This document shows positions 36,536 to 50,002 of a stretch of 64,000 nucleotides of DNA, piece after piece. A program made the position numbers and the translations under genes. The DNA comes from Mansonella perstans (taxonomy: Eukaryota > Nematoda > Chromadorea > Rhabditida > Onchocercidae): the NCBI GenBank assembly GCA_037074765.1, contig JBAMDO010000055.1, forward strand, positions 1 to 64,000, written 5' to 3'. Under the pieces are notes generated by a model. That model had not been told where the DNA came from. It ran no database searches and saw nothing but the letters and a program-made list of their open reading frames with translations. The stretch's first letter is position 1. Every line of letters begins with the position of its first letter.

Positions 36536-39500
36536 ATTATTAAATTTTTATAAATTGAATTCTACTTTATTTACTATTCAAATGCAAGATAATTACGTAT
36601 ATGTACAGTAAAACTTGCGTGATCATATTGGTCACATTAATACAAACTAACTCTCTAACTACAATTTAGAGAGGGATAATTAGCAATCATTTTATTCTTC
36701 GAGCGCTCTTAGATTTACTATTAATTGCTTGACACTGACTCACACTCTTACTATCATCTATTATTGAAGTGAGTAATCAACAGTATACTCAAATTAACTC
36801 AGTAAATTATTCAATCATACAATGAAGCTTAATAAAATTATCAATTTGCTTGAAATAATTGAAATGATAGGAATTTTTGTTCAAACAATTAATATTATAT
36901 TTGTTCGAAAAGAGTAAAAATTATATCAAATGAAAAGATATTAATTTAATCATTTAATAATTTCAAGAAATAATTTTATTTTTATGCTAAAATTTTATCT
37001 CAAATATGTAAGCAATTACCTTCAAAAAAAAAAAAAAAAAAATTTGAATGCTTAAAATTTCTTTAAATAACGCTTAATTTATAATCAAATTTATAACTAA
37101 ATAACTTAATTTATAACCAAACTGAATATCAATCATTCTATCATTATTCGCAACCAGAAAAAGATATATCGATTTTGGTAAAGATAAAATAAGCTATGTA
37201 AGAAATGGATTTGAATAATTCAAATACAATTACACGTAAAATAGTATCTAAATAATGCAGAAAAAAAAAAGACGTAAAAGAGTAACTCTTTCAAATTTGA
37301 TCAGATCAGCAGTTAACACTAAATAAATATTTTGGAAGTCCATTCAATATAATCATCTAAGAAACGTTAAGTTTTCCCGGTATTGAACATTTGAAATATC
37401 CACTTTGTGGAGAGGCGCTTCAAGGATAGATTTTTACCTCACAAAACAATAAAAATAAATCTTTCATACTTTTTACTACTAATTTTAAAATTATTTTCAA
37501 ATGACTGGAGTATAATTTTGAGTAATAGCAGAGATCTTTATCCAAGCTTAAACAATCTTCTAAATGTCAACATTTGTTGTTCGAATTATCTTTTGCAAAT
37601 ATCAATCTGATATGATTTCAAACTCTCGACACAACAATACATATTTATGTAGCTCTTTCCTAAACATACGATTTTTTTCATTTTTTTTTTTTTTTACAGA
37701 AGAACATAATATAAATTGCGATCTAAATTTATACCGTATTTGATCTAGAGTTGAAATCTTCTTCCTAAAATTTTAACACTTCAAAACGCAAACTTTTCAT
37801 ATTCCTATTTTGATTACTTCTTTACTTCTATATCATAAACATTACAGCATATATTATTAGAAAATGCTATCATCTTCAAGCAGCACTTTTAAGAGTTGAA
37901 ATATTGAATGTGCCGGAAGATTTATTCTCGTCTTAATCTTTGAAAAGAAATTTTCAATAAATTTTTGGAAAAACAACGAATTTGTATAGAAACCGGATAC
38001 CGTGATTTTAAATAATCAAATAGTAGTAATTATATATTACACTTCAACATGCATGTACTGATACATAAAGTTGCGCGAAATACATGATATGTATAATCCT
38101 GGAAAATGAGCAACAATTCAATCATAACATAGAAGAAAAATGAATGTGAAGGAAAATTTTTAAATTCTTAAATCACGACTAATTCTTTGGTATTGATACT
38201 CGAAAGAAAAGAAATGCCAGAAAGCGAAAAAGTACCACTATGACTATATCTACTAGAAAGTATTATGCGATACAGAAATCATAAATGAAAGCCTAATTTG
38301 ATTTATGAATTCAGGAAAATGTTATCAATCTATTCATTACATTACAGTAATATAGGTAATTGCATTGTAATGGAAATGAAGAATAGCATCAAGGTTATGG
38401 TATTATTTGATGAAGATCAGATGCATTACTAAATACCAGAAATTACTTGATAAGTATCCTAGAGTAAACAATTCAGTTTGTTTACCTTTACCTTTAAAAA
38501 AAAAAAAAAAAAAAAAAGGAAAACTCTATATCAACATTGCCGTATCTTAATGAATAGCACTATTAACAAATAATAATTTCCGTCTAAATTATTCACGTAT
38601 CATAATAGTAAAGAAATAAAAATTTCGAGTATATTTAAGCTAGACATATAATTTCTAAAATTTAAAAATTTTTCTCTATTACTTGCAATTAAAATAAAAT
38701 ATTTTAATTTGAATTTTGAAATTGTGAATTTAAAATTACTTTAAAGCACTTCAATTTTTACTTAACCAATTTAAACAAGAGCTTATGCGCAATCATCAAC
38801 ATCATCCCTATGTAAATTTTGGGAATTGCGATTTGAACGTTAAAATTTATTACTGCACTAACACAGCAGAACCAGCAGAGTCGATATTTAACCACTGTCC
38901 TAGAAATTTCTAAAAGACTAATCAATTTATTGCTTTTAAATTGACTATAAAAATTAGGTTGATGTCATTTGAAATTCTGCAATTAACAACAAATGTAATA
39001 AAATATTTCGGATGCAATTGTTAAAGTTAATGCAATTTCAATCAAATGAAATAAGAAATTCAAAAAAGGTGAAAATAATAAAATGAAATTTTAACAAAAA
39101 TCAACAATGCTCAGTGAATCAATCAGTTAATCAATGAGTATAAAGTATTAATGTTTGATCTTGCAAAGATCAAAAGATGATAAATATCTTCAACGATGTA
39201 GTAATAATAATTCAGTGTTGGAATAAAAGGGGGAGGATTTAAAGGGAACAAAAATTAAAAATCTACTGTAATCAAAAGTTGAATATAATGCCTGATACTA
39301 CTATTATTTTGCTACATTTCTATTAGAGAAAAAAAGGCCTAAAATCAAGCATTTTTCATTTTTCCTCTCAAACTATACTTTTCATTTCTTTTTCTTCTCA
39401 TTTCATATTTAACTTGAAAATTCAACAAATAAAATATGATCAAAATAATGATTTTTTGAAGAGAAATGCAAAAATTAATGAGTATCCTCCACCTCCTCTT

Positions 39501-40007
39501 GCCATCATCTATTGTGGACAATGAAATCATCTGGAAATTACCCTCACTTTAGAAATTACGATAATTATCATATTTTTGACAATCAAATTCATTTTACCAT
39601 TGGGATATCAAATTTTTATTTTATTGAGAACATTAAAAAAAAAAAAAAAAAGAGTAAAAGTAATAATTTATTTTAGTTTAAGTTTTGAATTTGGAATTTT
39701 GAAAATTTAATATACTTTTTTTTAAAGTTTCAATTTTTTTAATTGAATTTTAAAGCACTTCAATTTTTTTTTTTTTTTTTGATTTGATCAATTATAAATA
39801 AAATTAATCAAATTTTGGCTAACTGATTTTTATGCCTTCTACATGAAGAACTGAACTAACTTAACCCAATACTATATGGTAAATAAAGATAAAAATATTA
39901 TTTAGCAAACAAATAACAAAAACCAATAAATATTACAAAAAAAAAACCTAACCAATCATGTACCAAAAAAAAAAATGAAACTGAGTATTCCATAAGTGAT
40001 GATGATA

Positions 40008-40096
40008 TTTCCAACAACAATAACAAATAGTATGACATTTTTCAACAACAATAACAAATAGTATGACATTTTCCAACAACAATAACAAACAGTATA
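40008..40096. repeat. 32-bp repeat, three copies
   Basis: Units contain CAACAACAATAACAAATAGT and then ATGACATTTT. The third copy has drifted. Confidence 0.8.
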
Positions 40097-40781
40097 CCAT
40101 TTCATTGTATACTGTAGTGTGTAATACTTCCCATATTTACGATGATAATATATAAAGCAAAAAAAAAAAAAAAAAATTATAGCTAACAAAAAAAAAAAAA
40201 AAAAAAAAAAAAAATAGAAAGTATAGAAAGTAATCTATATCATTCAATTAAATTTTAATTTAATTCTTTTTCACTTTTATAAGTAGATAGACGTTTGTTC
40301 AAACTTTTACAGCTATCACTTATTTTTGTGACTTTAAAAAAAAAATAGATTGATGAAGTACGATAATAATTGATAATTTCTTATCACAATTTTAATGTTA
40401 ATGTAAATTTATTTTATTTGAACCAAAAAAAAAAGAGATGTGAAAGGAACAAGCAATAAAAGTTGTTAGAAATTGCTTCTTTTATATGAAATTTTAACAA
40501 ATGAAATGTGAAATGTAAAAATAACAAAAAGTACAATAAGCAAAAAAGAATTTTATCAAGATTTTTTTTTTTTTTTTTTACTCTAATCAATTCATCGTTT
40601 CATACTTTTTTTTTTTCTTCAATAAAAAAAAATTTTTTTTTTTTCTTTTTTGCTAATACCACAATACCAAATTTTTCTCTTATCAATTAAATGATCGCTT
40701 TAACAAAAAAAAAAAATCGGAAATATATGACACATTGGTTTTTTCCATATTTGTGTGATTGAGCTTCAATGATGCTGATGC

Positions 40782-40817
<36 letters not shown>

Positions 40818-41409
40818 GATAAATGATAATAGTATCGTATTACAAACTAACTGCAATACCAGTTGAGAACACCGTTTGTTTATGATGATCGAAGGTGGAG
40901 GAGGAGGAGAAGGAGGCGTAGATGCTTCGATTTTTTTTTTTGAAAATGACAAAAAGAGAAATTTTATGAATGAATCATATAAGAAAGTCATAAGAATTAT
41001 AAGAGTACATGTGTATGTGTATGTATGTGTGTGTGTGTGTGTGTATCTGTGTAGGATACGTGTATACTAGTAGAAAGATAGATAATTGTAGAAGTAATGC
41101 ATCATATCGGGTATAGTTTAACTTTTGGTTAATTAATAGGATTGGAAAAATGAAAAATGAAAAGAAAGAAAAAAGAGAGAAAGGATTAGAAGGTTAGTTG
41201 TTTAGAGGATATGATGTATGTAGTAGTAGTAGTAGGATAGTTATATAATAAATGAATGTATCAATATGACATATAGGAAAAGGAAAGAACAAAAAGAATG
41301 ATTGCTATTAGATATATTGTTTGCTTCAAAGCTTAGCTTAGTCTCATTACCATCTGCTAGATTTCAATTTCTTTTACATTCTTTTTATTGATGGATGTTT
41401 GAATTGATA

Positions 41410-41752
41410 AATGAATTAATGAATGAAATGAATGAATGAATAAATAAATGAATGAATGAATAAATGAATGAATGGATGAATGAATAAATGAATGAATAAA
41501 TGAATGAATAAATGAATGAAATGAATGAATGAATGAAATGAATGAATGAATGAATGAATGAATGAAATGAATGAATGAATGAATGAATGAATGAAATGAA
41601 TGAATGAATGAATGAATGAATGAATGAATGAATGAATGAATGAAATGAATGAATGAATGAATGAATGAATGAATGAATGAATGAATGAATGAATGAATGA
41701 ATGAATGAATGAATGAATGAATGAATGAATGAATGAAATGAATGAATGAATG
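41410..41752. repeat. Long (GAAT)n microsatellite
   Basis: About 340 bp made almost only of GAAT units, with occasional GAAAT and TAAA slips. On the minus strand it reads as repeated FIHS residues (a 161-codon ORF), which is a repeat artefact. Confidence 0.97.
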
Positions 41753-42009
41753 ACTTGGAATGGATTGGCTAATTGAGTAGATGAAATCGTTGTTGTAATC
41801 AGCCCATCCCTCTTTTTTCTTTTTTTTTTTTTTAAAAAGCCACCATACACTTGGAATAATTCGATTAGATGAGATTCTATTGCTAGAGGGAAAAATTTCA
41901 TTCCTCCTTTCTACTACTACTACTACTACTACGAGACTACTATTACTATTATTCGATCATCTACAAGTAAACACACATACACATACGTTTATACGTTTAC
42001 TATACGTTA

Positions 42010-42236
42010 TTCTCACGTTAAGTAAGTTTATGAGGAAAAAACTTGGTCATTCTCACGTCTTCCCACATCGAGTAAGTTTATGAGGAAAAAATCTAGTCAT
42101 TCTTAGTCATTCTCACGTCTTCTTACATCAAGTAAGTTCGTCTTCCCACTTTAAGTATCTTTATGAGGAAAAAACTTAATCATTCCTAGTCATCATTCTC
42201 ACGTCTTCTTACGTTAAATAAATTTATGAGGAAAAA
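42010..42236. repeat. Imperfect repeat around AAGTTTATGAGGAAAAAA
   Basis: Four related units of roughly 50-60 bp combine TCTCACGTCTTC, AAGTAAGTTTATGAGG and a CATTC block. Confidence 0.75.
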
Positions 42237-42620
42237 TATACTGACACGAATATGCTGCCACAAATTGAATCCATGTGACTGATAAAAGTAAACAATAAAG
42301 TGATCAATGTAAAGAGAATAATGTATAAAGAAGGAACTGACAAGTGATAGATGGTGCTAAACTGATTCAAAATGGAATTTTCATCATTAATCATTATTAA
42401 ATTTATTTCTTCAATCAACATCAAGCAAGCAATTAGCTCTCTTCTATCTTTTCACTTTATATTTCTCATATTCTATCATTCATTATTCATTTCTCATATA
42501 GTAACTGTATAGTGATACAAATCAAGTAATGTCATTTTAAAAATATTTAATACTTAAAAATCAAATAATCCAAGTAGAATGGAGAATGCAACTGAATATC
42601 GGTTTAATGATATAATCTAA

Positions 42621-42651
42621 AGGTTGACCTCATTTGGGGGGGGGTCAACCT
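42621..42651. other. Short inverted repeat with G-run loop
   Basis: AGGTTGACC at 42621-42629 pairs perfectly with GGTCAACCT at 42643-42651. The loop contains six G, so the local run of G is eight. Confidence 0.7.
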
Positions 42652-45339
42652 ATCAATGTCCATTTCGAGAAATTCCAGTAATAAAATTATTGTTCAGTTT
42701 ACAATATAATTTTTGGACAAAAATTCTGAAAACTATCTCTCTTTATAATGAAAATAAAAAAAAAAAAAAATGGACAAAAGACAGACAATTTGTGTAATGA
42801 ATGTACTGTGTACAGTAAAATAATCTTACAATTTAAATATAAAAAAAGCAAAAGCAAAGCAGACAGAGAAAATAACCGTATTCTAATCTTTTTTTTTTTT
42901 TTTTTTGAATTGATGACAAGAAGAGATAATGACAAATACAAATAGTGACGGTAATCATAAAGGGTGTAGCAGGTGGTTCCTTGAAAAATTAAATGACATG
43001 GGTCGGATAAAGAAAATGGATTGAAAAAAAAAAAAAAGAAGTGGTGATGTGAAGATGTGAACGGTATATCGCGCTCAAAAGAGCAATAACACCTAGAACT
43101 CACACCTTCTCAATAAATCCTATTAAACCACCTGTTATCATTCTTCTATTGTATTTGTATGTATGTATGTATGTATATATGTTCATCATATCTGTTTCTG
43201 AAACAACCAGTTACGAATTATGTCATGTTGTAACTCTCAAAAATAACTTCATTATTTTGCAAAATTTAAAATCTCATTTTGACATTTCAAATTTTTGAAG
43301 CAGTACTTTTATCCTATTTCGATATTACAAAAAAAAAAAAAAAAAAAAAAAAAAAATGCCATTTTCTTTTTTTTTTTTTAAATAATGAAAAAATAAGAAT
43401 TTGTGTAATTGTTATTTAAAAACAATAATAGGCATCATTTAACATTATCCTAATTATAAATTTTCTTTTCATCATTCCTCTTGCTGCTACATTATAATCA
43501 TCTAATCAGCTTTTCATATCTATTTGACTAAGTGATAGATGAATACTTGAAAACAGTTCAAATTACTGCTCAATAGATCATAAGTTTCACTTTTACGTCC
43601 TAATAGGAGAAGAACATCAAACTCAATCGGTTGTTCGGAACATGCCTGTTGTTTTTAGCAAGCTAGCTGCTTCCTTATAATCAACGATCATCCTAGATTT
43701 TTTTTTAGCATTTACATTTATTTAGAAACATAAATTAAGGCCATTTCATACAATCTATTACAGACTTAAATATAACAATTCAATAATTTAAAATTTTGAT
43801 ACTTTCTACATATCGACTTCATATCATTACTGATATATCATGCATTTAAAAACTTTCTCTATTTTGATCTAATACCTGATCGATGATCATTTATCGTTAA
43901 TTTACTTCCCAGATAATATTCATCAAATTGTCAAATCATGAAGGATTATATACATAAGATTCATTAATGCTTTAGAAATTAGCATGCAAATAAAATTTTT
44001 CTCTTTGATTCAAATTATTTTCATTATTTCTTTAATATTCCTTCGTGATGAAATTAAACTTATTCAGTGATTAAAATTTTTAATTTAAAGTTAAAAATTG
44101 AATTCAAAAGACAAAAATGTACTTTTGTGAAAATGAAAACAGCAAAATTTAATGATGCACTAGAAGAAAAGAAAAATGATTGAAAATATTTTCATCAAAC
44201 CAAGATATAATCATATACAGGTTGCACAAACACACACATACATTCATCGATCCTATTTTATATATTTCATTACGTTGTGAGAGCATTACAAAAAAAAATG
44301 AATTTCTTTTTTTAGATATTTCTCATTATCATCCATGCTTGAAACATATTATTTCTTCCTAGCAATATCATCTCATCCATTCACCATGCTTTAAAGAATC
44401 CTTTATATTTTTCATCGTTCTGTTAGTTTAATTTAAATTTTTGTTAAATTTTGAACTGTTTATAATATAATAGAAAGAATGCCATATATTTTTACTGTTA
44501 AATCTTTGAAAAGTTCAAAAAAAAAAAAAAAAAAAAAAATAAAAAGTAACCAAACAATACTAGTTTAACTGATTTAAAGCATTGCTATGATTATTTGGCC
44601 GATGAAATGATGGAATAACCCATTCTTTTTCACTGTATTATGATTTCTTTCAGTGCTATATTATAATTTCTAATAATAATAATAGGTATTAAAACTGATT
44701 TTTTTTTGTTAAATATCTTAATCAGGAAAATGATGAAAGATATAAGTGTCTTTCATAAGAAATGAATCAAGTGTACTACTTAGTGCTACCATACTCATAA
44801 TTACTGTTTTAAATTAAACACTGCAATTTGGAAACTGCAAATTACGAGATTCATTTTCTTCATTGTTAAAAAGAATTAGCTTTCATGGTACTAGATGGTA
44901 CAAATCACTAAAAAAAGGAAAGCAGTTTTGATGGAACTTTCAAGATACAAGAAGAAATCTCTAAAATCCTGAATTCTATTATTTCAGTGCAAACTGTAAA
45001 ATATTTGTTATAAACTGACAGCTTAGGTTTTATACTATAAGTCTGAATCGACCGAATCGAAATTTTTGAATTCGAAGCAATTTTCTCATCTTGGTATGCG
45101 ACACATAAGTCTGATGAATATCTATGCCTTCATTCATTACTTGCTAAGAATTCCGTTGGCTCTACTCAAAAACTTTCCCATGCTGAACCTCAATTTGAGT
45201 CTACATATATCTCAAAAATTTTGCATTCCTAAAGATATTCGCAGAAGGAATACGTTACTCTCAAATGATCATTCTGTAATGGTAATGTAGTTCTGTGGCA
45301 ACCCATTGAAATGAACACAAATATATGCATGAGAAAAAT

Positions 45340-45619
45340 ATGAATGAATTAACCTCAGAAGAGACGGAAGTTTCTACATGTTCGACTTGTTGTACGCTGG
45401 ATAATTCATCGCCAAGTATCTCATCTTCGACGAAATCAAAACCGATTGTATCTGAATGTTAAGTTCGCACTTATGAAACTAATGAAGGAGAAGCAAATAT
45501 CAATTCTCGTGTGATCTTTTCAGAAAACCCTATTAAATATAGAAGTAGTGGAAAGCATTCGTGATTTAAAATTGCAAACATTATTGGACAAAGCCCTTAT
45601 GGAATATATGAGTAATTAA
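45340..45619 (+). CDS. Possible 67-aa protein, unidentified
   Basis: Exon 45340-45447 starts with ATG (MNELTSEETEVSTC) and is rich in Ser, Thr and Cys. It ends at KPI before GTATCT. Exon 45524-45619 follows TTTTCAG at phase 0 and encodes a helix-like KTLLNIEVVESIRDLKLQTL stretch to a TAA stop. The joined product has a disordered acidic/Ser N-terminus and a leucine-rich helical C-terminus, as in small adaptor proteins. No family was recognised. An alternative frame is open in exon 1. The 76-nt intron and phase match are the main support. Confidence 0.4.
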
Positions 45620-46917
45620 CGATTATTGTTGTCCTAAATGACATGAAAATTCCTTTTCGGTTCATTCATAGTAAATTTAATAAGACATCAACAATAATGT
45701 AATTTCAAAAGAATGGATCCATAACAAAAAAGTGAAAAGATTCCACAGATTACCTTCAATTAAAGCCATAATAAATTGACAAATTTATTCCGATATTCAA
45801 TCGAATCTCAATTCGTCCTAATCAGTGAAGATTCGAAAACCTATAAACACTGACCACAAGAAAAAGTGAGGTCTATCGGACGATCATATATCACTATTTC
45901 CAGAAATCTAGTGCTCATTTATTACATTGTCTAGAAGAACGATTGCCATATCATTAAATAACTAAAATAACGATGCAAAGCAGTTTTCTGAATAAACCAT
46001 CGCTTTATGCAGTAGATGGTCCGAATGATTCTACATAACAGTCGACCATTTTGCATAGGTTTTGTTAATTTTCCGCTTTGATAACATCTATAATTCAAAT
46101 ATAATTTCTGAAGCATTACATGATAACCGATATTCGAGTATTAGATATTAACTGACATTAATGAATACCAAAAGGAATGGTTTACTTTATTTTCAATTTT
46201 TTTTTATGTATGGCACAGCAAAAGGGAAATATATGCTATAATCAAACAATATCATAAAATGAAAAATTCAATACAATTTATACAGTTGTAATTTCGACTG
46301 TATCTATTGGTAGTAGCTAGGATGGACAGTTCAGGTGACAATAATTCGTTCTGTCATTTCCTTTTCAGCATTTTTTCGAAGCACTAAAATATTTGTATTT
46401 CCTATGTAATTATTACTAAACACTTGCAAGGCTTAAGCGCATTTAGCGGAAAAGAAGTTCTAATTTGTTAAATTTGCTAGGAAAACTCGAAAAATCAGAG
46501 ATGTGTGGTTATTGCTAAATCTGAATAATTACTATCAGCGATGCTTCGAAAATTATAAATTTGATGCACAACAGTAGTAATGAAACTAACACACGAAGAA
46601 AACTATTTGCTTTGCAAGCGAATTTCTAATAAAAGGAACTTAACTACCGAATTATAAACATAACATTTAAACTACGATTTACTAAGTATAATAAAAATTA
46701 CTCGTATTGAAACGTGTGAAAGTATTTGATAAACAATATAAAGCAAAAGTTCTACGCTTCATTTTACACTTTTGTCAGGATATATACAACGATAGAAATG
46801 TAAGAAAATCTCGGCTGATAGTGCAAGCCTGCAAAAAATGGAAAAAATAAAATCAAAAAGGAAAATAATAAAACAACCGTAAATTAATGTGCCAGTTGAA
46901 TAAAAATAAGAAAAAGT
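45620..46917. other. Intergenic, nothing recognised
   Basis: About 1.3 kb between the small candidate gene and the ataxin-3 stop. Short ORFs here have no protein-like pattern. Confidence 0.5.
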
Positions 46918-49418
46918 TCATTTCCCAAACCGTTCCAAAAATTTTTCTCTTTTTCTGCGAATTTCTTCACTCCGAGGAACCTGGGAACTATTTTCTTTGT
47001 CCTCTCTAATGCATGCTGATGCTTTACTATTTTCAGCCGTACTCGATGTTGCTTTTGAAGATTCTCCAAACTGCCTCCGAAAACTTTCCAAACTCATTTG
47101 TATAGCTTTTTGAAGGTGCCTTTCCTGCAATTCTTCATCGTTTTCATCCAAATTATCCTTATTCTGCACATCTGCCAAACTTTTGCTCATTGTCTCCTAC
47201 AAAATAACAATATATTTAGGCTGAAAAATAAAAAGTGATCTGTCAGGACTCATCATGGAAAATAGAATTTTCGACCCAGTTCTCGCAAGAATGGGTTAAA
47301 ACTCATAAAAATGAACTCAAAGTATTTTGGAATACCTTAAAATTTGCATCTTTTTTCATTGTTTGGCGACTTAATTCTATTGCAAGTCGTAAATCTTCAT
47401 CATCTCTGGCCTTAAAACAAAAGGAATTTGAACTATTAAGCAAAAAAAAAAAAAACTTCAGAAGAATTGTGAGCTTCATTATATCCTTTCTGCAATTTAG
47501 TTTTCAGGATAACCAAACTTTACCTTACTTTACCTAACAGAATATCGATTGTAGTTATTTGACCCAGAAAATAACAGCTTAGTTTTCAGAAATATCAAAT
47601 ACTGATCATCAATATTATTAAAAACAAGAAAGTATCATAACATAGATTACGTGCATAAAAATAAACTACGAAAACAGTTTCATAACTCAGAAAAATAACT
47701 TATAATAAAAGTGCAAACTTTCAATTACGAAAAAAATCACAAATTGGTCAGCACACCTGTTCATCAGATACTGTTTCAGTCTTTGCAATATTAGGATTTT
47801 TTGAGCGACTACCACAATATGAATCATCCATGCCTGCTAACATGGGATCAACAGGAAACTGAGAAAGTAGTTCATCAGCAGTGCAGGGCGGTAAGACCCC
47901 TTCCACAACGAATATCGAATAACCTATAAATTTGATAAAATTTCTTAGAACGATAACCGCTAAACTAAATTTCAATATGCAATGGATCAATTTCATATAG
48001 TGGAATATTTTCAATTCTAATATGAAACATGGTACACAGTAAAACAGAATAAACTTTAATTTAAATGAAAATAGAAAATAGCATTAAGTCGTAATATCAT
48101 ATTAATTATTTTTCCAAGAAATTAAATTTAAACCGATCGGGAGCGATAATATCTTTTTAACTAAAACGTCAAGTGGAAACAATTTTCTTATTCACCATCA
48201 TTAATCAGCTGAGCAAAGAAAAGACTGAGATAAGTGTCGGAAATAAGTTTTGGTGTTGAAAGCAACGAATTCAACGTGAACCACTGGAAGCCCAAACGAC
48301 GAACAGCAAACCAGTGCTCATTTAAATTGCATATGTATGCTTGTCCTAATCTGCAAGTAAAATATTTCGAAATTTTAGATAAACTGTGCAATATGCAAAT
48401 TACGACCACTAAAACGGTGTTCCAGAATGACTAAAAGTAAGAAAGCAAAAGGAAAGAAGTAAAGAACAGATAAAGTAATCTGGTCTTGAAACGAATAAGG
48501 TAATCTCTTAATTTTAATGCCAATCTCTGAATTCGAAATGTACTAGTGCGAATTTCTGAAACTAAGAAAATGCTAAGAAAATTTCTGACGAACAATTTCT
48601 CATCCATCAAATCAACTCTTACGTTGGATCATCGCGATATGCCACAGCATGAGGATTATTAAGGGGAATAAGTTCCAGATTGAAAACTTTAAGAGCTTCT
48701 GCGATAACCTAAAACTGATGCAAAAAAATAACTAACAAAGACAAAAAGCAAGACTTGCTCAGAATGATACTTTCAGCATCATTCCTACATTTTAATAAAC
48801 TATGAAAGTTCAACTCATTGAATACAATATAACTACAGGAAACATTGTATTTAAACCAAAGTATGAAGCCAATGCTTCGTAATTAAGACTGCAAGAGATC
48901 TAATTTTTAAAATTTTAAATGCAACTAGAAGATCTGAAAACTTTGATGAAATACAGTTTACTTACTTGGAGCGAAAAGAAACCCGAGTCATCGACATTAT
49001 GACTCATCATACCTTGCTCATTCAGTACCCTTCCTTCACGACTGTCAATTTCCGATGCAATTTCAGCCAAATCAGCAGCTGTGAAATAAGCACCTTGAAG
49101 CAACATGTTCACGGCATGTTGAGCACATAATGATGCTTCCTGCTGCAAAAAAAAAAGTACAACATTTATCAGAGTAAGAAGAAAAGTATAACTTAATCAA
49201 CCAATGTCAAATGATAACTATTAATAAAATATTAAATTAAGGAAGAATAATTCACATGATACTGAAATCATGTCTGATGTAATTAGCCTAATCTAATTAG
49301 TTTAATAATTAGCTCAAGATTTTTTTTTGTTTTTTAAAGATGATTGTAAATTGTAAATTAAAGAAAGAAAAATATAAAATAATCAAAATATAACCTTTTC
49401 AAAATGGATTGAATCCAT
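46918..49418 (-). CDS. atx-3: Ataxin-3 family deubiquitinase (Josephin domain)
   Basis: Ataxin-3 trims ubiquitin chains and works with the p97/VCP segregase in protein quality control. Seven exons (49418-49395, 49142-48966, 48708-48623, 48350-48196, 47923-47757, 47410-47336, 47196-46918) give 320 residues. The first exon is only eight codons (MDSIHFEK) and joins at phase 0 to QEASLCAQH, exactly the family N-terminus. The Josephin catalytic triad is visible: Cys14 (SLCAQH), His108 (NEHWFAV) and Asn123 (WFTLNSLL). Two ubiquitin-interacting motifs follow: DEDLRLAIELSRQ at about 207-219 and DEELQERHLQKAIQMSLESF in the last exon. The tail RSEEIRRKREKFLERF resembles the VCP-binding motif. No polyglutamine is present. 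The start lies 155 bp from a possible divergent gene. Confidence 0.95.
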
Positions 49419-49572
49419 TAGAAATGATTTTAAAAAAAATCAGAAGTGAGTTTTAGTTTTTCGGCCAAACTAACAATGCTTCTTCCAATCTCAAATATCA
49501 CAAGAATTAATCGAAATGGAATTATTTGCACACTGAAATTAATAAATTGATTCTTTAAATTATTTATTAAGA

Positions 49573-50002
49573 ATGAGTGAAAAGTGCTCGGTGACAATTA
49601 AATTTTCGAAAGTTTCTACAAGAAATCGTAACATGAAGATCTCCCAATAGTTAAAGACTGATTTGCTATTGATATGATTAGCTGATAATAACGAATTCTG
49701 AAGCAATTTGCAATTTGGGCTACAATGCAAATTGATATCTCAAATAGTGCTTGGATATGAATCCGTATGCAGTTGATTGTCGACATTATAAGGATGTGAT
49801 AAACAATGATATCTTCTCTTTTGCCAGATTTCACGCATCCTACCTGATTTCATTCTTTCACAATAACATTTACCTGAACAACAATACGGGACCAAAGTAC
49901 CACTGTAAGATAATTGAACGAAGTGCCATTGTGAAATATTCATCATCATCATCCAATTATGAATATATCCCAGATGATGTTAATTATTTTACTGGGTATT
50001 GA
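49573..50002 (+). CDS. Possible small gene divergent from atx-3
   Basis: A first exon at 49573-49611 (MSEKCSVTIKFSK, before GTTTCT) can join at phase 0 to 49748-50002, which follows AAATAG and encodes 84 residues starting CLDMNPYAVDCRHY. The product of about 97 residues is rich in Asn, Tyr and Ser, ends at TGA, and has no recognised domain. The second exon is an 83-codon frame in stop-rich DNA, which is mild support. The arrangement would give a shared bidirectional promoter with atx-3. The donor is weak, so this stays tentative. Confidence 0.3.

Larger units (their letters stand above)
27404..45339. other. Repeat-rich region with no convincing protein gene
   Basis: About 18 kb between the NCBP3-like start and the next possible gene. 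It contains many homopolymer A/T runs, di-, tri- and tetranucleotide arrays and several longer tandem duplications, listed separately. All longer ORFs map to repeats or give low-complexity hydrophobic strings. The exception is a GC-richer hairpin at 28667-28739. A distant 5' UTR exon of the NCBP3-like gene, or a non-coding RNA, could still lie here. Confidence 0.7.

Noticed and set aside
41416..41901. 161-codon minus-strand ORF of repeated FIHS residues
   Set aside because: It is the translation of the (GAAT)n microsatellite; no non-repeat domain and no splice support.
42699..43103. 134-codon minus-strand ORF rich in Phe, Lys and Leu
   Set aside because: It spans several homopolymer runs that give poly-Phe and poly-Lys, with no domain.
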